Both the position numbers and the translations under genes were made by a program. From Blastocatellia bacterium (GTDB lineage: Bacteria > Acidobacteriota > Blastocatellia > UBA7656 > JADIYM01), in NCBI GenBank assembly GCA_016705245.1, contig JADIYM010000009.1:62001-126000 (forward strand): DNA of 64,000 bases. Direction: 5' to 3'. Under the pieces are notes generated by a model. It did no database searches, was not told where the DNA came from, and saw only the letters and a list, made by a program, of their open reading frames with translations. Positions 1 through 9,490 of this stretch are shown here, piece by piece (positions within the stretch are counted from its first letter, which is position 1; each line of letters starts with the position of its first letter).

Positions 1-1743
1 TGCTCGGTGATGGCGATCAAGATCTTCACCGACGACGGGGTCGCGAACACGTTCCACATTGCGGAAGCTCTCGCATACGCGGCGGACAATGGCGCCGACG
101 TCATCAACATGTCGCTCGAGACGCGTTCCTCGAACACCACGCTGCAGGAAGGCGTCGCTTACGCCATCGCGCGCGACTGCATCGTCGTCGCCGCGGCCGG
201 CAACGACGGATTCTCGAGTGCGGTCTACCCCGCCGGTTACAGCGGAGTGCTTTCGGTCGGCGGCTCGGGCCACGCGTTCGGCTCGCCGGCCGTGCAGGGC
301 TTCTTCGGCCCGCCCCGCCCGCTCGGCCGTCCGAACTTCTCGAACTATGGCCCCGTGGCCGTCGACGTCGTCGCCCCGTCGATCGTCTTCTCGTCGAGCG
401 TCGCGAGCGTCACGGACGCCAACGACAACCCTGGCCTCGAGGCCGGTGACGTCATCAGTTTCACGTCCTCCGGAACGTCCTTTTCGTGTCCGATCGTTGC
501 GGGCGAGGCTGGCCTCGTTCTCTCGCGCGATCGCGACCTGAACGGCGGCGTGCGGACGCTTTCGAATGCCCAGGTCGTCGAGATAATCGAGGGTCACACA
601 CAGAACCTTCCGGACGACACGTTCGACTCGCCCAACGGCGGTGAAACGTGGGACAACAAGGGCCGGGTAGACGTCCGCGGCGCGGTCGAAGCCGTGACGG
701 GAACGGGCGGCGGCGATCGCTCGGTCAAGCTGACATGGCAGACGCCGGATGGCTCGGAGCTGGCCGCACCGACCGGGCTCATGGCAGAGGATCTGAGCGC
801 GGGCAAGCTCCTCACGGTCAACGAGTCCGAGCCGAACAACTCGACGGCGAGCGCGCAGACGATCGTGACTCCCGAGACGGTCAACGGACAGATCGCGACG
901 AACGACGAAGGGCCGGTGAAGATTGTTTATGAGGACACGACGGAAGATGTCGTTGAGGATCTGTACAAATTCACGCTGGCAACCGAGAAGAGTCTGAATG
1001 TCCGTCTCACCCCCAATGGTGATTCAGATCTCGACCTTGCGCTGCTGACGGATATAGACGGCAACGGCGAATACACGTTCGAGCCTGAGTACCTTGCGGC
1101 GAACCCGGCGACGGGCCCACAGCAGACCGAAGGGCTGACAAACGTAGTGCTACCTGCCGGCACGTACTACGTCGCGTGCACGATTTACGACGGGGCGCCG
1201 ATCGTACAGTCGGACGGCTACACGCTCGCAATCACGAATGGCGCGCCGATCGTCGAGGGCTACCGGATCTACCGGCAGACGACGGCTGGCGTCGACGTCT
1301 CGATCCAGAACCGGATCGCCCAGGTCAGCGGCGTGCAACTCACGTTCACGGACACCTCGGCGCCCGACGGCGACGTCTTCTACGTCGTAACGGCCGTGTA
1401 TTCGGGCGGTGAGAGCGGTCCGTCGAACGAGGCCGGCACCGGCGACGTCGACCCGAACGCTCCCGTCGTCATCAGCCCGGTCTACAAGAAGGGCAAGCTC
1501 ACGCTAACCGCGGCGGGCTCGAAGATCGTCACCGGAAGTGTGCTCATCGTCGGCAACACCGAATCGTTTGCGTTGAAATCCGCCAAGGGCGGGACGGTCT
1601 GGCTCGTGAAAAAGAACGTCCGGAGCACGCCGGGCAGTCTCAGAATCAGCGAGGCGCTGCCGTTTGGACAGGACGTCACCCTCACAATCCTGACGCCGAC
1701 CGGCTTGCGTTCCGCACCGGTCACTTTCCGCCGACAGTCGTGA
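1..1743 (+). CDS. Secreted S8 subtilisin-like protease, C-terminal part (cut by window edge)
   Basis: The reading frame is open from the first base, so the N-terminus, with the catalytic Asp and probably His, lies outside the window. Visible parts are the subtilase core with VVAAAGND (oxyanion-hole Asn region) and GTSFSCP, whose Ser is residue 160 counted from base 1. After the core comes a pre-peptidase C-terminal (PPC) type domain beginning near NESEPNNS (about residues 275-415), then a fibronectin-III-like stretch (EGYRIYRQT), then a final beta-rich module of about 85 residues. That last module resembles the ends of the next three proteins. The protein is probably an extracellular protease. 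It is first in a run of four co-directional secreted proteases. The family call is sure; substrate and exact localisation are not. Confidence 0.9.
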   Translation, partial: CSVMAIKIFTDDGVANTFHIAEALAYAADNGADVINMSLETRSSNTTLQEGVAYAIARDCIVVAAAGNDGFSSAVYPAGYSGVLSVGGSGHAFGSPAVQGFFGPPRPLGRPNFSNYGPVAVDVVAPSIVFSSSVASVTDANDNPGLEAGDVISFTSSGTSFSCPIVAGEAGLVLSRDRDLNGGVRTLSNAQVVEIIEGHTQNLPDDTFDSPNGGETWDNKGRVDVRGAVEAVTGTGGGDRSVKLTWQTPDGSELAAPTGLMAEDLSAGKLLTVNESEPNNSTASAQTIVTPETVNGQIATNDEGPVKIVYEDTTEDVVEDLYKFTLATEKSLNVRLTPNGDSDLDLALLTDIDGNGEYTFEPEYLAANPATGPQQTEGLTNVVLPAGTYYVACTIYDGAPIVQSDGYTLAITNGAPIVEGYRIYRQTTAGVDVSIQNRIAQVSGVQLTFTDTSAPDGDVFYVVTAVYSGGESGPSNEAGTGDVDPNAPVVISPVYKKGKLTLTAAGSKIVTGSVLIVGNTESFALKSAKGGTVWLVKKNVRSTPGSLRISEALPFGQDVTLTILTPTGLRSAPVTFRRQS

Positions 1744-1764
1744 AGAGTGTCAAATCTCCCGACC

Positions 1765-1800
1765 GACCCGTGCGCTACCGCGCACGGTACTGATACGTGG
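1765..1800. repeat. Family G palindrome, single copy
   Basis: A short palindrome centred on gtgcgctaccgcgcac lies in the 230-base gap between the subtilase and the first HExxH protease. The same core recurs at 14487-14566 and 61819-61846. Apart from this element and the ribosome binding site of the next gene I see nothing else in the gap. Confidence 0.7.
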
Positions 1801-1973
1801 AGCTCACATACCTGGGGATCGCCGCGTAAAGCCGTGAATATCCGTAGCGCGCGTATCGGGCACGGGGCCCGCGCGCTCCTTGCAGCTTGAAAGTTTACTG
1901 AAATCGAACGGTCAACTGCGGTGGGTACTCCCGCAGATGAGGCCGCTCACGCGCCCCGGAAGGAGTAGTTGCA

Positions 1974-3704
1974 ATGCGTTCCGTCACCGCCATCGTCAGC
2001 CTCGTCACTGTCACCGCCATCCTTGCGCTCGCGGCCCCGCCGTCGACCTCGGCGCGCGGCGACTCAGGTGCGACGAGACTCTCCGCGCACCGCCACACAT
2101 CCGGGCACGTGCTCGTACGGTCCGCTGAAGGTATCGGCTGCCGCCACGCTTCGGCTGACGAGCGTGCGTTTCTGGCTTCACCAGGTGCGAATGGCGAACC
2201 GCTCCACTTCATCAAGACCGAGCGCGCCGACAAGACGGCCGGCGCCGGCGGGCTGACGATCATGCTCCGCGCGACGAGCCAGCTCGAGCGGAACCCTGAC
2301 GCGAAAGCCGCATTCCTCGTCGCCGCCGCAAGGTGGGAGTCGTTGATCGCGAATCCGATCACGATCATCATCGACGTCGACTTCGGCTCGAAGTTCTTCG
2401 GCCAGAACTACCCGGCCGGAGTTCTCGGCAGCACGAGCTCGCAGGACATCGGCGGCAACGGGACGTACGGCGACGTCAGGGCAAGCCTCGTTGACGATGC
2501 GTCGAACTCAACTGAGCAGTCGATCTACCCGCTGCTGCCCGCGACATCGGTGCCGACCGATCTGGGAACGTCGACGTTCATCGTCGCACCGACGGCGAAC
2601 TTCCGGGCACTCGGCTTGATCAACCCGGTTGCGAATCCGGACGCCGAGGGCAACTTCGGCGATCCGCCGGCGATCGGCTTCAACTCGGACTTCACGTTCG
2701 ACTTCAACCCCGCCAACGGCATTGCGCCGAACGCATCGGATTTCGACGCCGTCGTCATGCACGAGATCGGCCACGCGCTCGGCTTCGTTTCGAATACCGG
2801 GCTGGTCGAGCTCGACTCATCGATTCCGAACGTCGTTTCGGTGCTCGACCTGTTCCGCTTCCGCCCGGGAGTCGCCGCGAACACTTTTCAGACCTCACAG
2901 CGCATCATGGCGTCGGGCGGCACACACGTCTATTTCTCGGGCGGATCAGAGTTACAGCTCTCGACCGGACGGCCTGACGGCACGGGCGGCGACCTCAACC
3001 AGGCGAGTCATTGGAAGGACGACGCCCTCTCGGGACAGTTCATCGGCCTGATGGATCCGACGATCGCCGACGGCGTCCGCGAAGAGCTCACCGCCGCGGA
3101 TCTCGCTGCTTTCAGCGGCATCGGTTACCGGCTGACGTCCGAGCTGCCCATTTCGGTCGTGCAGTCCGCGGGCAGGCTTCGCGGTGACGTGCTGACGCTC
3201 ATTGGGCAGATTTCGACGAGTGACGGCGCGGGTCCGGTGACCAAGGCCGACGTCGTGCTGCAGGACGGCAACGGTGGCACGCTGCAGACGTTGCCGACGA
3301 TGGCGATCGCCACCGACGGAGCCGGCTTTTTCGAGTTCGACATCACTGGACTCGCGAACCAGCCCGCCGCACTGCGCGCCTCGGTGACGTTTTCGGACGA
3401 CGCCGGCAACCGCGGCGCCGCGCGAGTCATCGGGTTCGGCGGTGCGGAGTCGGGCGCGCCGAACATCACTACGGCCAAGGTGAAGGGCACGAAGTTGAAG
3501 GTCACGGGCTCGCTCTTCAACATCAACATGCAGCTCGAGGTCAACGGGACGCTCCTTCCGCTGCCGAATGGCAGCAAGGTCAACGCCACAGGCACCAAGG
3601 CGACCATCCAGACGGCTTCGTTGACGCTGCGGACGGGCGCGAACCGCCTCCGTCTCGTCTCGGCCGACGGGCGGCACTCAAACATTCTAATTCTCACGAA
3701 GTAA
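1974..3704 (+). CDS. Secreted HExxH metalloprotease (NF038122-like), copy 1
   Basis: A 576-residue protein with a signal peptide over about residues 1-28. The zinc motif HEIGHALGF puts His263, Glu264 and His267 in place. At the position where metzincins carry a third His (273) there is Ser, so the third ligand must be elsewhere. The length and the motif fit the NF038122 family of secreted metalloproteases, a name I assign from memory. The C-terminal 85 residues (from about 495) form the beta-rich module shared with neighbouring secreted proteins. The start ATG follows ggaagga at good spacing. The next gene, 40 bases downstream, is a paralogue, so this is a tandem duplication. Substrate unknown. 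Confidence 0.85.
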   Translation: MRSVTAIVSLVTVTAILALAAPPSTSARGDSGATRLSAHRHTSGHVLVRSAEGIGCRHASADERAFLASPGANGEPLHFIKTERADKTAGAGGLTIMLRATSQLERNPDAKAAFLVAAARWESLIANPITIIIDVDFGSKFFGQNYPAGVLGSTSSQDIGGNGTYGDVRASLVDDASNSTEQSIYPLLPATSVPTDLGTSTFIVAPTANFRALGLINPVANPDAEGNFGDPPAIGFNSDFTFDFNPANGIAPNASDFDAVVMHEIGHALGFVSNTGLVELDSSIPNVVSVLDLFRFRPGVAANTFQTSQRIMASGGTHVYFSGGSELQLSTGRPDGTGGDLNQASHWKDDALSGQFIGLMDPTIADGVREELTAADLAAFSGIGYRLTSELPISVVQSAGRLRGDVLTLIGQISTSDGAGPVTKADVVLQDGNGGTLQTLPTMAIATDGAGFFEFDITGLANQPAALRASVTFSDDAGNRGAARVIGFGGAESGAPNITTAKVKGTKLKVTGSLFNINMQLEVNGTLLPLPNGSKVNATGTKATIQTASLTLRTGANRLRLVSADGRHSNILILTK

Positions 3705-3744
3705 CACCCCGAACTGCGTTCGGTTTTCTGTTGGAGGTCCACCC

Positions 3745-5499
3745 ATGATTCGCTTGCATCTTCGCTTCGTCGCCCTTTCGGCGGCGGCCTGTCTGCTCGT
3801 TCCGGTCTTCGGCGCCTCCGGCGTCCGCGCGCAGGAACGCGCCCCGGAAACCGATGTCGTCGAAGAGGTTCCCGTTCCGTTCGAGCTGAACCGCGGGCAC
3901 GTCTTCACGATGGAGAACGGCGTGCGCGTCTGCCGCGCGGCCGATCACATCGAGACGCGGGCGATGAAGCACCGCTCGCCGGACGAAGAGCTGAAGGTCA
4001 TCAACGAAGCGTCGATTGCGAAGGCCCGTCGCGGCGGCGAAGCCGGCTTCGTCATCATCCTCCGAGGAACGACGCAGCTCGACGGCTTTCCGTCAGCCAA
4101 GACCGCAATGATCCGCGCGGCGGAAACCTGGATGGCGCTCATCCGCACGCCGGCGACCGTCTACATCGACGTCGACTTCGGCCCGACGCGATTCGGCGAT
4201 CCGTATCCGGGTGGCGTGCTCGGCAGCACGGACTCGAACTTCCCTGACTCGGCCAGCACGTGGTCATCGATGCGCGCACGACTGTTGACGAAGTCGAACA
4301 GCCAGGCCGAGACCGACCTCCTGAACCTGATGCCGCCGACGAGCGGAATTCCGACGACCGAAGGCACCGGCACTCTCGTGTACATCTCCGAGATTCCGCG
4401 GCGGGCCCTCGAGATCGCTAGTGCGGTCGCGCCGAATCCGGCCGGCAATCCGGGCGACGGCGTGGTCCCGTCGGTGGGCTTCAACTCGGCGTTCCCATAC
4501 GACTTCGATCCGTTCAACGGCATCGACTCGAACAAGCAGGACTTCAACGCGACGGCGCTGCACGAGTTCGGGCACGCGCTCGGGTTCGTCTCGCACACGG
4601 GCCTCAAAGAGCTCGTTTCGTCGAATCCGGTGGTCCTCACGACGTGGGATCTGTATCGCTTCCGCACCGGGATCTCGACCGGAACGTTCACGACGGCGCA
4701 GCGCGTGACTTCGTCTGGCGGAGAGCAGGTGCAGTTCACGGGCGGCGGGACGACACGACTGTCGACCGGGCGTCCGAACGGAGCCGGCGGCGATGGCAAC
4801 CAGGCCAGCCACTGGAAGGACAACGTCCAGAACAGCGGCAACTACATCGGGATCATGGATCCGACGGGCGCCGACGGAGACCTCGACGAGCTTACGCAGA
4901 TCGACCTCGATACGCTCGATTTCATCGGCTTTGACGTGAAGGACCTCATCACGGTCGACTCGGTCACGGCTACCTTCAGTGGATCGACACTCAACGTCGT
5001 TTCCGGCGTCACGTCGGCAAACCGGCGTGTTGCTTCCGTACGGACATCGCTGCTCGACAGCGCCAACCAGGTGCTCGGCTCGCCGCTGGTCACGTCGGTT
5101 GGGTCGGTGGGCGAGGTCCAGACCGAGGTGAACTATCCGGTCAGCATCGCGAGCGCACCAACTGCGGCCAAGGTCTCGGTCGTCGCAATAGACGGTGACG
5201 GAATCGAGAGCGCTCCGACGGTTCTCGATTTCAGCGTCGCGGAGCCCGGCGGCGGCAACATTACCTCCGCTAAGCACAACGGCAAGAAACTGACGATTAC
5301 GGGAACGGGCTTTACGGGCACGCTCACGCTCGAAGTGAACGGCGTCATCGTCGCGCCTCCAATCGCGATCAAGCTGAAGGGCGGCGGGACGAAGCTCAGC
5401 ATCAAGGGCAGCGCCGCGACACTCGGACTCGTCAGCGGGACGAACCGGATTCGCGTCTCGTCGAACGGAGCCTTCTCGAACTTGTTCTTCCTGAACTGA
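3745..5499 (+). CDS. Secreted HExxH metalloprotease (NF038122-like), copy 2
   Basis: A 584-residue paralogue of the preceding gene. It has a signal peptide (about residues 1-29, ending near VRAQ) and the motif HEFGHALGF with His273, Glu274 and His277. Both copies share IDVDFG, the GVLGST segment, the NQASHWKD segment and a closing GLMDPT/GIMDPT segment, so the whole catalytic part was duplicated, not only the motif. The C-terminus again carries the shared beta-rich module. The start ATG has ggagg eight bases upstream. It probably acts outside the cell beside the flanking subtilases. As in copy 1 the usual third metzincin His is replaced by Ser. Confidence 0.85.
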   Translation: MIRLHLRFVALSAAACLLVPVFGASGVRAQERAPETDVVEEVPVPFELNRGHVFTMENGVRVCRAADHIETRAMKHRSPDEELKVINEASIAKARRGGEAGFVIILRGTTQLDGFPSAKTAMIRAAETWMALIRTPATVYIDVDFGPTRFGDPYPGGVLGSTDSNFPDSASTWSSMRARLLTKSNSQAETDLLNLMPPTSGIPTTEGTGTLVYISEIPRRALEIASAVAPNPAGNPGDGVVPSVGFNSAFPYDFDPFNGIDSNKQDFNATALHEFGHALGFVSHTGLKELVSSNPVVLTTWDLYRFRTGISTGTFTTAQRVTSSGGEQVQFTGGGTTRLSTGRPNGAGGDGNQASHWKDNVQNSGNYIGIMDPTGADGDLDELTQIDLDTLDFIGFDVKDLITVDSVTATFSGSTLNVVSGVTSANRRVASVRTSLLDSANQVLGSPLVTSVGSVGEVQTEVNYPVSIASAPTAAKVSVVAIDGDGIESAPTVLDFSVAEPGGGNITSAKHNGKKLTITGTGFTGTLTLEVNGVIVAPPIAIKLKGGGTKLSIKGSAATLGLVSGTNRIRVSSNGAFSNLFFLN

Positions 5500-5531
5500 T
5501 AAGGGGTCGTTGTCGAAACGAAGGGCAACGC

Positions 5532-5623
5532 GGATCAGGCTTTGCGCCTTGGCGCCTTTGCGCGATCCTCTTCTGGCGTCGGAAGAGGTTCGCGCAAAGG
5601 CGCCAAGGCGCAAAGCCTGATCC
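5532..5623. repeat. Family B palindrome, copy 1 (41-bp arms, one mismatch)
   Basis: Arms 5532-5572 and 5583-5623 are complementary at 40 of 41 positions, around a loop of about ten bases. The arms are built from tttgcgcct-like words. The element overlaps the apparent start of the following subtilase gene. Confidence 0.9.
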
Positions 5624-8523
5624 TTCGTCGAGCGCTTCTGGCGGTTGCCGTTTTCCTCTTGTCGGGTCTCTTTGTCATATCGTCGACAGCCCAGGGCGGA
5701 CGAGTGCGGGTGACGGTGCTCGTCGAGTCGACCTGGGCCGGTGCTGCGAAACGAATTCTCGTGTCGCCGGACGTCCTGCTCGCGGGACCCGCTCGAGTCG
5801 GGCGGTTTTCGGCGGTCCGCATTGAAACCTCCCCGGACCGTGTCGCAGAGCTGTCAGGCGATCCGGGCGTTCGAGTCTGGCCGTGGGAACCTCCCCGGCC
5901 TCACGACGAGCGGAGCGGACAGATCCTCTCCGGCGCACTCGATGACGACGGACAGCCGACGGGTCCCGGGTATCTGGCGTTTCTGGCGTCGCACGGCCTC
6001 GATTCACCGTCCGCGACGCTCATCGACGTCACCGACTCGGGGTTCGATCGCGGCTCGGTGTCCGACGTCCCGGCGGACTTTCTCGACGATGGTGGTGCGA
6101 CGCGCGTCGCCTACGTCCGCGACTTCACCTTCGACGGCGACCCGCACGACCTGACGGGCCACGGAACGCTGAATGCCTCGATCGCTGCGGGCCGCGCGGC
6201 GGGTGACGTCGACAGCGGCGGTTACGACTTCGGTCTCGGCGTGGCGCCGGGTACGCGCGTCGGTTCGTCGCGCATCTTCCGCAACAACGGAGCCTTCGGG
6301 CTGCAGGCGTTCTACACGACCGTCACGATGCCGGCATGGCGCGACGGCGCCCGGGTGTCGTCGAACTCGTGGGGCTCGCCGGCGAACGTCTACACGCCGG
6401 ATGCGACCGAATACGACTCAATCGTCCGCGATGCGGACCCCGAAACGCCGGGCAATCAGGAGATGGTCGTCGTTTTCTCTGCCGGGAATGCGGGTCCTGG
6501 CGGACGTATCGAGACGCCCGGCACGGCGAAAAACGTCATCACGGTCGGCGCGGCCGAGGGCGTGCGCGGCGGGACGGACGGCTGCGGCGTCGGGCCGGCG
6601 CTAGCCGATTCCGTCTTCGACGTCGCGAGTTTCTCGGCCGGCGGACCGGTCGACGACGGGCGGATCAAGCCGGACCTCGTCGCTCCCGGAACCCACATCA
6701 CGGGAACGAAGAGCCGCGCGGACGGCTACCGCGGCGACGGCGTGTGCATAGACGGATTCCCCGGCGATCGCTCGCGCCTGACTTGGTCATCGGGCACGAG
6801 CCACGCGGCACCCGCGGTCGCGGGCGCGGCGGCGCTGCTCGTCGACTACCTGACGCGCGAGCGGGGCGCCTCCCCGTCACCGGCGCTCGTGAAAGCGTGG
6901 CTCTGCAACTCGACGCGTTACCTGACGGGCGTTTCCGCGAACGACGACCTGCCGTCGCCGCGACAGGGCTGGGGGCTCGTCGACCTCGGCCGCGCGCTCG
7001 ACGGCGCTCAGCGATTCGTCATCGACCAGTCGGTGCGCTTCGAGGCATCCGGCCAGTCGAGCGTTCACACGCTTGTGCCCGTGGACGCCGGCGCGCCGGT
7101 GCGCGTGACGCTGGTCTGGAGCGACGCGCCGGGCGCTCCCGGCACGGCGCCGCTCGAGAACGATCTCGACCTGGAGGTCGAAGCCTCGGGACAGGTGTTC
7201 CGCGGCAATCATTTCTCACGCAACGTGTCGATTGCTGGCGGTCTCGCCGACACGCGGAACACGGTCGAGAGCATCTGGCTGCCGGCGGGCGCCGGTCCCG
7301 TGCGCATCCGCGTGCGGGCGACGCGCATCGTCGACGACGGTGTGCCGGGCAACGGCGTGCCCTCGGATCAGGACTACGCACTCGTCGTCTCGAACGCCGA
7401 GGAGCGCAACGTTCCCATCCTGCGCGTTTCGTCGACGATGATCGAGCCGGCCGCCCCGGGTGGCGAGGGCAGCGTTCGATTGACGTTCACCAACTCTGGC
7501 AACGCCCCCGCGCCGTCGGGCGCCGTCGCGCTTGCCGGAGGTCCTGGCGTGACCGTGCTGGACGGCGACGACGTGCTGCCGGCGCTCGCTCCCGAGTCGG
7601 CGGCGGCGCTCGCGCGGGGATTCCGCATCCGGCTCGACGCCGACGTGCCGTGCGGCGCCCCGCTCGGGCTCGTCGCGCGCGTCGGCGGGCTGACGATCCC
7701 GATTGCGGCGCATGCGGGCGTGCTCGACGAGACGACGCTCCTCGAGGATGACGTCGAGGGCGACGCGATGTGGACATTCGGCACCGACAACCGCGGCGCG
7801 ACGTGGAACATAGTCTCGACCCGCGCCCGTTCGGGAACGAAGTCGTGGTTCGTGCCGGGGGCGAGCGTGAGTGGCGACGGATTCATCGTCTCGCAGCCCA
7901 TCGCGATCCCGGCGAACGCGGTCGACGCGCGATTCGAGTTCTGGCACACGTACGAGCTCGAGCGGGGATTCGACGGCGGCATCGTGGAGGTCTCGGACGG
8001 CGGTGCATTCGTCGATGCGGGCACGCTCGCGCGAGCTGGCGCCTATCCGGCGAACGTCTTTGCGCTCTACGGCAATACGCTGGGGACGCGGGCGGCGTGG
8101 ACCGGCGGCAGGCTCGGCGATTTCACGCGTGTCGAGGTGGACCTGACTCCGTTCGCGGGACGGACGATCCGGCTGCGGTTGAGGGCCGGTGCGGACGCGC
8201 GAACCGGAGGCCCCGGGTGGTACGTCGACGACCTGCGCGTGACGGCGTCGACGACGCAGTGCGCCGGCGGCGGCATGCTGCCGGGCATCGTCTCGGCGAG
8301 CTACCGGAACGACAAGCTCAAGGTGAAGGCGACTGGTATCGACGCCAGCGCCGTGATCGCGATCAACGGAAGGACGGTGCTCGTCCCGGCCAGGTACGCG
8401 GCGGCAAAGGGCGTGCTGAAGGTGAAAGGCGGTACGGGGCTGCTGAACCTGCGGCCGGGGCTCAACGTCGTGACGGTGACGGCCGGCGGGCGGACCTCCC
8501 GCACTTTCGCGTTCGCCCTTTGA
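5542..8523 (+). CDS. Secreted S8 subtilisin-like protease with C-terminal jelly-roll-like and beta modules
   Basis: A complete subtilase with catalytic Asp165 (VTDSG), His207 (GHGT) and Ser420 (SGTSHAAP). After the peptidase domain come a P-domain-like beta region (about 500-620), a CARDB-like stretch, a jelly-roll-like region (about 745-910, FEFWHTYELE) and the closing module shared with the neighbours. The hydrophobic signal peptide lies at about residues 29-50. The only usable in-frame starts (TTG at 5542, or the rare CTG at 5617) are inside a family B palindrome, so the first 25 residues may be palindrome-encoded or untranslated. It closes the four-gene protease run. Family call sure, start uncertain. 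Confidence 0.9.
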   Translation: MRLGAFARSSSGVGRGSRKGAKAQSLILRRALLAVAVFLLSGLFVISSTAQGGRVRVTVLVESTWAGAAKRILVSPDVLLAGPARVGRFSAVRIETSPDRVAELSGDPGVRVWPWEPPRPHDERSGQILSGALDDDGQPTGPGYLAFLASHGLDSPSATLIDVTDSGFDRGSVSDVPADFLDDGGATRVAYVRDFTFDGDPHDLTGHGTLNASIAAGRAAGDVDSGGYDFGLGVAPGTRVGSSRIFRNNGAFGLQAFYTTVTMPAWRDGARVSSNSWGSPANVYTPDATEYDSIVRDADPETPGNQEMVVVFSAGNAGPGGRIETPGTAKNVITVGAAEGVRGGTDGCGVGPALADSVFDVASFSAGGPVDDGRIKPDLVAPGTHITGTKSRADGYRGDGVCIDGFPGDRSRLTWSSGTSHAAPAVAGAAALLVDYLTRERGASPSPALVKAWLCNSTRYLTGVSANDDLPSPRQGWGLVDLGRALDGAQRFVIDQSVRFEASGQSSVHTLVPVDAGAPVRVTLVWSDAPGAPGTAPLENDLDLEVEASGQVFRGNHFSRNVSIAGGLADTRNTVESIWLPAGAGPVRIRVRATRIVDDGVPGNGVPSDQDYALVVSNAEERNVPILRVSSTMIEPAAPGGEGSVRLTFTNSGNAPAPSGAVALAGGPGVTVLDGDDVLPALAPESAAALARGFRIRLDADVPCGAPLGLVARVGGLTIPIAAHAGVLDETTLLEDDVEGDAMWTFGTDNRGATWNIVSTRARSGTKSWFVPGASVSGDGFIVSQPIAIPANAVDARFEFWHTYELERGFDGGIVEVSDGGAFVDAGTLARAGAYPANVFALYGNTLGTRAAWTGGRLGDFTRVEVDLTPFAGRTIRLRLRAGADARTGGPGWYVDDLRVTASTTQCAGGGMLPGIVSASYRNDKLKVKATGIDASAVIAINGRTVLVPARYAAAKGVLKVKGGTGLLNLRPGLNVVTVTAGGRTSRTFAFAL

Positions 8524-8524
8524 A

Positions 8525-8613
8525 CTCTGAGACTCCGTGCCTCCGAGACTCCGTGTGCGAAGCGTCTGAGGAGCTTCGCACACGGAGTCTCGGAGACACA
8601 GAGGCGCGGAGTG
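8525..8613. repeat. Family A palindrome, copy 1
   Basis: An imperfect palindrome whose inner 23-base arms, ending in tgtgcgaagc and starting at gcttcgcaca, match perfectly. The outer parts are built from shuffled ctccgtg-like words. It lies between convergent genes. Confidence 0.85.
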
Positions 8614-8632
8614 CACGGCCAGAATATTTCTC

Positions 8633-8727
8633 GCGGGTCAGGCGGATTGAGGCGGATCAAGCGGATCTACATTGTTGGTTCAGATCCGTGTTCATCCGTA
8701 AGATCCGGTTGATCTGTGACCCTATTC
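8633..8727. repeat. Family F repeat, degenerate copy
   Basis: The segment carries ggcggat and gatccgtgttcatccgt words found again at 19893-19970 and 53916-54015. Arms are poorly matched here. Together with the family A element it fills the 230-base gap between convergent genes. Confidence 0.55.
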
Positions 8728-8755
8728 CGGATCCCCTCTGGAACGATGATGCACG

Positions 8756-9344
8756 TCAGACCTTCATGATGAAGACAATCTCGAAATAGGGCGGCAGGCT
8801 CGGGGCGAGATTAGACAAGCCGTTCACTTCCGCCAGGCCCCTGGCCGGATTCGGTCCGGCACCCCAAGGGGTCTGTCCCCAGTCCTTGTCGCTGCTGCGT
8901 CTGGGGTCCTCCGGGAGCGTCAGACGGATTCCGTGGTTGTGTTCTGGTGCTCCTCCCGTGATTCCCGTTGTGGCAGAGTCGGCCGTACCGCGGAGGAACC
9001 GACCGCGCAGGTCCGGCGTGCCGTTCTCACCGTTGCACACGGCCCAGCCGTCGGGTATGGCGTCCTTCTTCGACCAGGCGACAATCGAACCAGGCGGAAT
9101 CGGCAGCGACGTGGCCCTGGCCGTCTTCAGATCCTCACGAACGGCGTCAGCCTGACGGTTCAACTCGCCGATCTTAGCTTCACCGCTATTGATCGTATTG
9201 GTTTGTCTGCGCCTTGGCGGTCTCGCTGGCTGTGATGTACGCCGTGCCGAGCGAACCGAGGACCGTGATGACTGCAATTACGACTTCGGGCCACTTCGCC
9301 TTGAGACTGGTTCTTGCGCTTTGCCTTCTTGGTTCATTTGACAC
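8756..9344 (-). pseudogene. Membrane-anchored tail-collar-like protein, frameshifted
   Basis: Reading leftwards from a GTG at 9344 (gaggt upstream), the first 52 codons encode a short basic N-terminus and one membrane segment (VVIAVITVLG) before TAG at 9186-9188. The adjacent frame then carries a heptad-like stretch (KIGELNRQADAVRE) and a collar-type domain with IPPGSIVAW, GWAVCNG, PDLRGRFLRG and HNHG, ending in PPYFEIVFIMKV. The two parts read as one protein if one extra base (or two missing) near 9190-9215 is corrected. Collar domains of this kind occur in phage tail fibres and in microcystin-dependent-like proteins. No other phage genes are nearby. It may be a real pseudogene or a sequence error. 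Confidence 0.7.
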
Positions 9345-9490
9345 GTGAGAGTACCTCGTTCCGGCGTCGCGGTGATCGGTGCATCCGCAGCGATCCTGGG
9401 ACGGTGAGTCCGGTGCGCCCGAGTGTCGGCAAGCGAAGCTTCGATGATGGTCGGGCAGGCCGGTAGGGATCGGAATCCAGTTGCCGCCCG

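Noticed and set aside
8756..9344. Prophage tail module
   Set aside because: Only a collar-type domain is seen. No other phage structural, lysis or integrase gene lies nearby.
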